Part shown: positions 6,138 through 6,443 of the stretch, in pieces | How the letters are laid out: every line of letters begins with the position of its first letter | How positions within the stretch are numbered: the first letter of the stretch is position 1 | Source of the DNA: an uncultured Odoribacter sp. | GTDB taxonomy: Bacteria; Bacteroidota; Bacteroidia; Bacteroidales; Marinifilaceae | Reading direction: 5' to 3' | DNA length: 6,443 bases | Assembly: GCA_900548135.1 (NCBI GenBank) | Contig: URJC01000148.1 | Coordinates: forward strand, 1 to 6,443 | Translations under genes and position numbers: made by a program | The notes under the pieces: generated by a model | The model's database searches: none | Seen by the model: the letters and a program-made list of their open reading frames with translations, nothing else | Told to the model about the DNA's origin: nothing

Positions 6138-6443
6138 TTATTCAAATTCTGCTTTTAAAATACTGAGGACCTCCCGGATAGTTTCAATTTCGAGGTCTGT
6201 ACGACTTTCCAGTTCTTCTTCATTTAATTCCAGTACACTTTTTGCGGTGTCACAACCTACCCGTTTAAGTTCATCAATAATCCAGCCTTCGATTTCATCA
6301 GAAAATTCATCCAGATTAACATCTTCTTCTTGCTCATGATTAAGTTCGCGGTATACGTCAATATCATAACCAGTCAGTTGGCTGGCTAACTTGATATTCA
6401 ACCCGCCTTTACCAATAGCCAGCGATACTTCTTCCGGATCCAG
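6138..6443 (-). CDS. nusA: Transcription termination/antitermination factor NusA, C-terminal part (partial)
   Basis: The 5' end of the gene lies beyond the right edge; 101 codons and the stop TAA (6140-6138) are present. The frame is open to the edge, beginning L-D-P-E-E-V-S-L-A-I-G-K-G-G-L-N-I-K-L-A-S-Q. This is the end of the second KH domain, with its G-K-G-G loop, which binds RNA. The motif T-G-Y-D-I-D-V follows. After an acidic spacer, residues from about 54 on (G-W-I-I-D-E-L-K-R-V-G-C-D-T-A-K) form the C-terminal helix-hairpin-helix-like module that contacts RNA polymerase in this family, ending I-L-K-A-E-F-E. The TTG codon at 6401 is internal, not a start. NusA binds RNA polymerase and modulates pausing, termination and antitermination. 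Its place directly before infB is the conserved rimP-nusA-infB arrangement; rimP would lie further right. Confidence 0.95.
   Translation of the reverse strand: MDPEEVSLAIGKGGLNIKLASQLTGYDIDVYRELNHEQEEDVNLDEFSDEIEGWIIDELKRVGCDTAKSVLELNEEELESRTDLEIETIREVLSILKAEFE

Overview
The window reads as chromosomal DNA from a Bacteroidales-type bacterium (phylum Bacteroidota). It is AT-rich, its genes lack clear Shine-Dalgarno sites, one promoter matches the TTTG / TAnnTTTG consensus of that phylum, and the NusA and IF2 sequences have the character of that order. The family cannot be fixed from this window. Every gene I can support lies on the minus strand, so the window is read from its right end to its left.

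Right half (6443 to about 3222): the 3' end of nusA and then infB, the familiar transcription/translation operon. A perfect 16-bp hairpin follows infB. As given, infB is broken: the reading frame slips by +1 near 3920-3926, at the junction between IF2 domains II and III. All codons on both sides remain intact and well conserved. The gene is essential, so a small sequencing or assembly error, or a very recent lesion, is more likely than a real pseudogene.

Middle (3121 to 990): three apparently separate genes. The first is a small secreted protein resembling a stand-alone DsbD N-terminal (alpha) domain with a CTGGQC cysteine pair, followed by a strong terminator. The second is a secreted CapA/PGA_cap-type metallophosphatase-like protein. 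The third is methylglyoxal synthase (mgsA), which has a complete active site and is followed by an 11-bp-stem terminator.

Left end (912 to 1): a new transcription unit starts at a consensus Bacteroidota promoter. It encodes a small secreted His/Cys-rich protein, then the start of a His-rich lipoprotein that looks like the periplasmic adaptor of a CusB/CzcB-type heavy-metal RND efflux pump. The pump genes would lie beyond the left edge.

No mobile element, CRISPR array, tRNA or rRNA is visible, and no stretch longer than 300 bases lacks a gene. I do not see an undescribed system. The items most worth a second look are the infB frameshift, the two-gene histidine-rich metal module, and the stand-alone DsbD-alpha-like protein.
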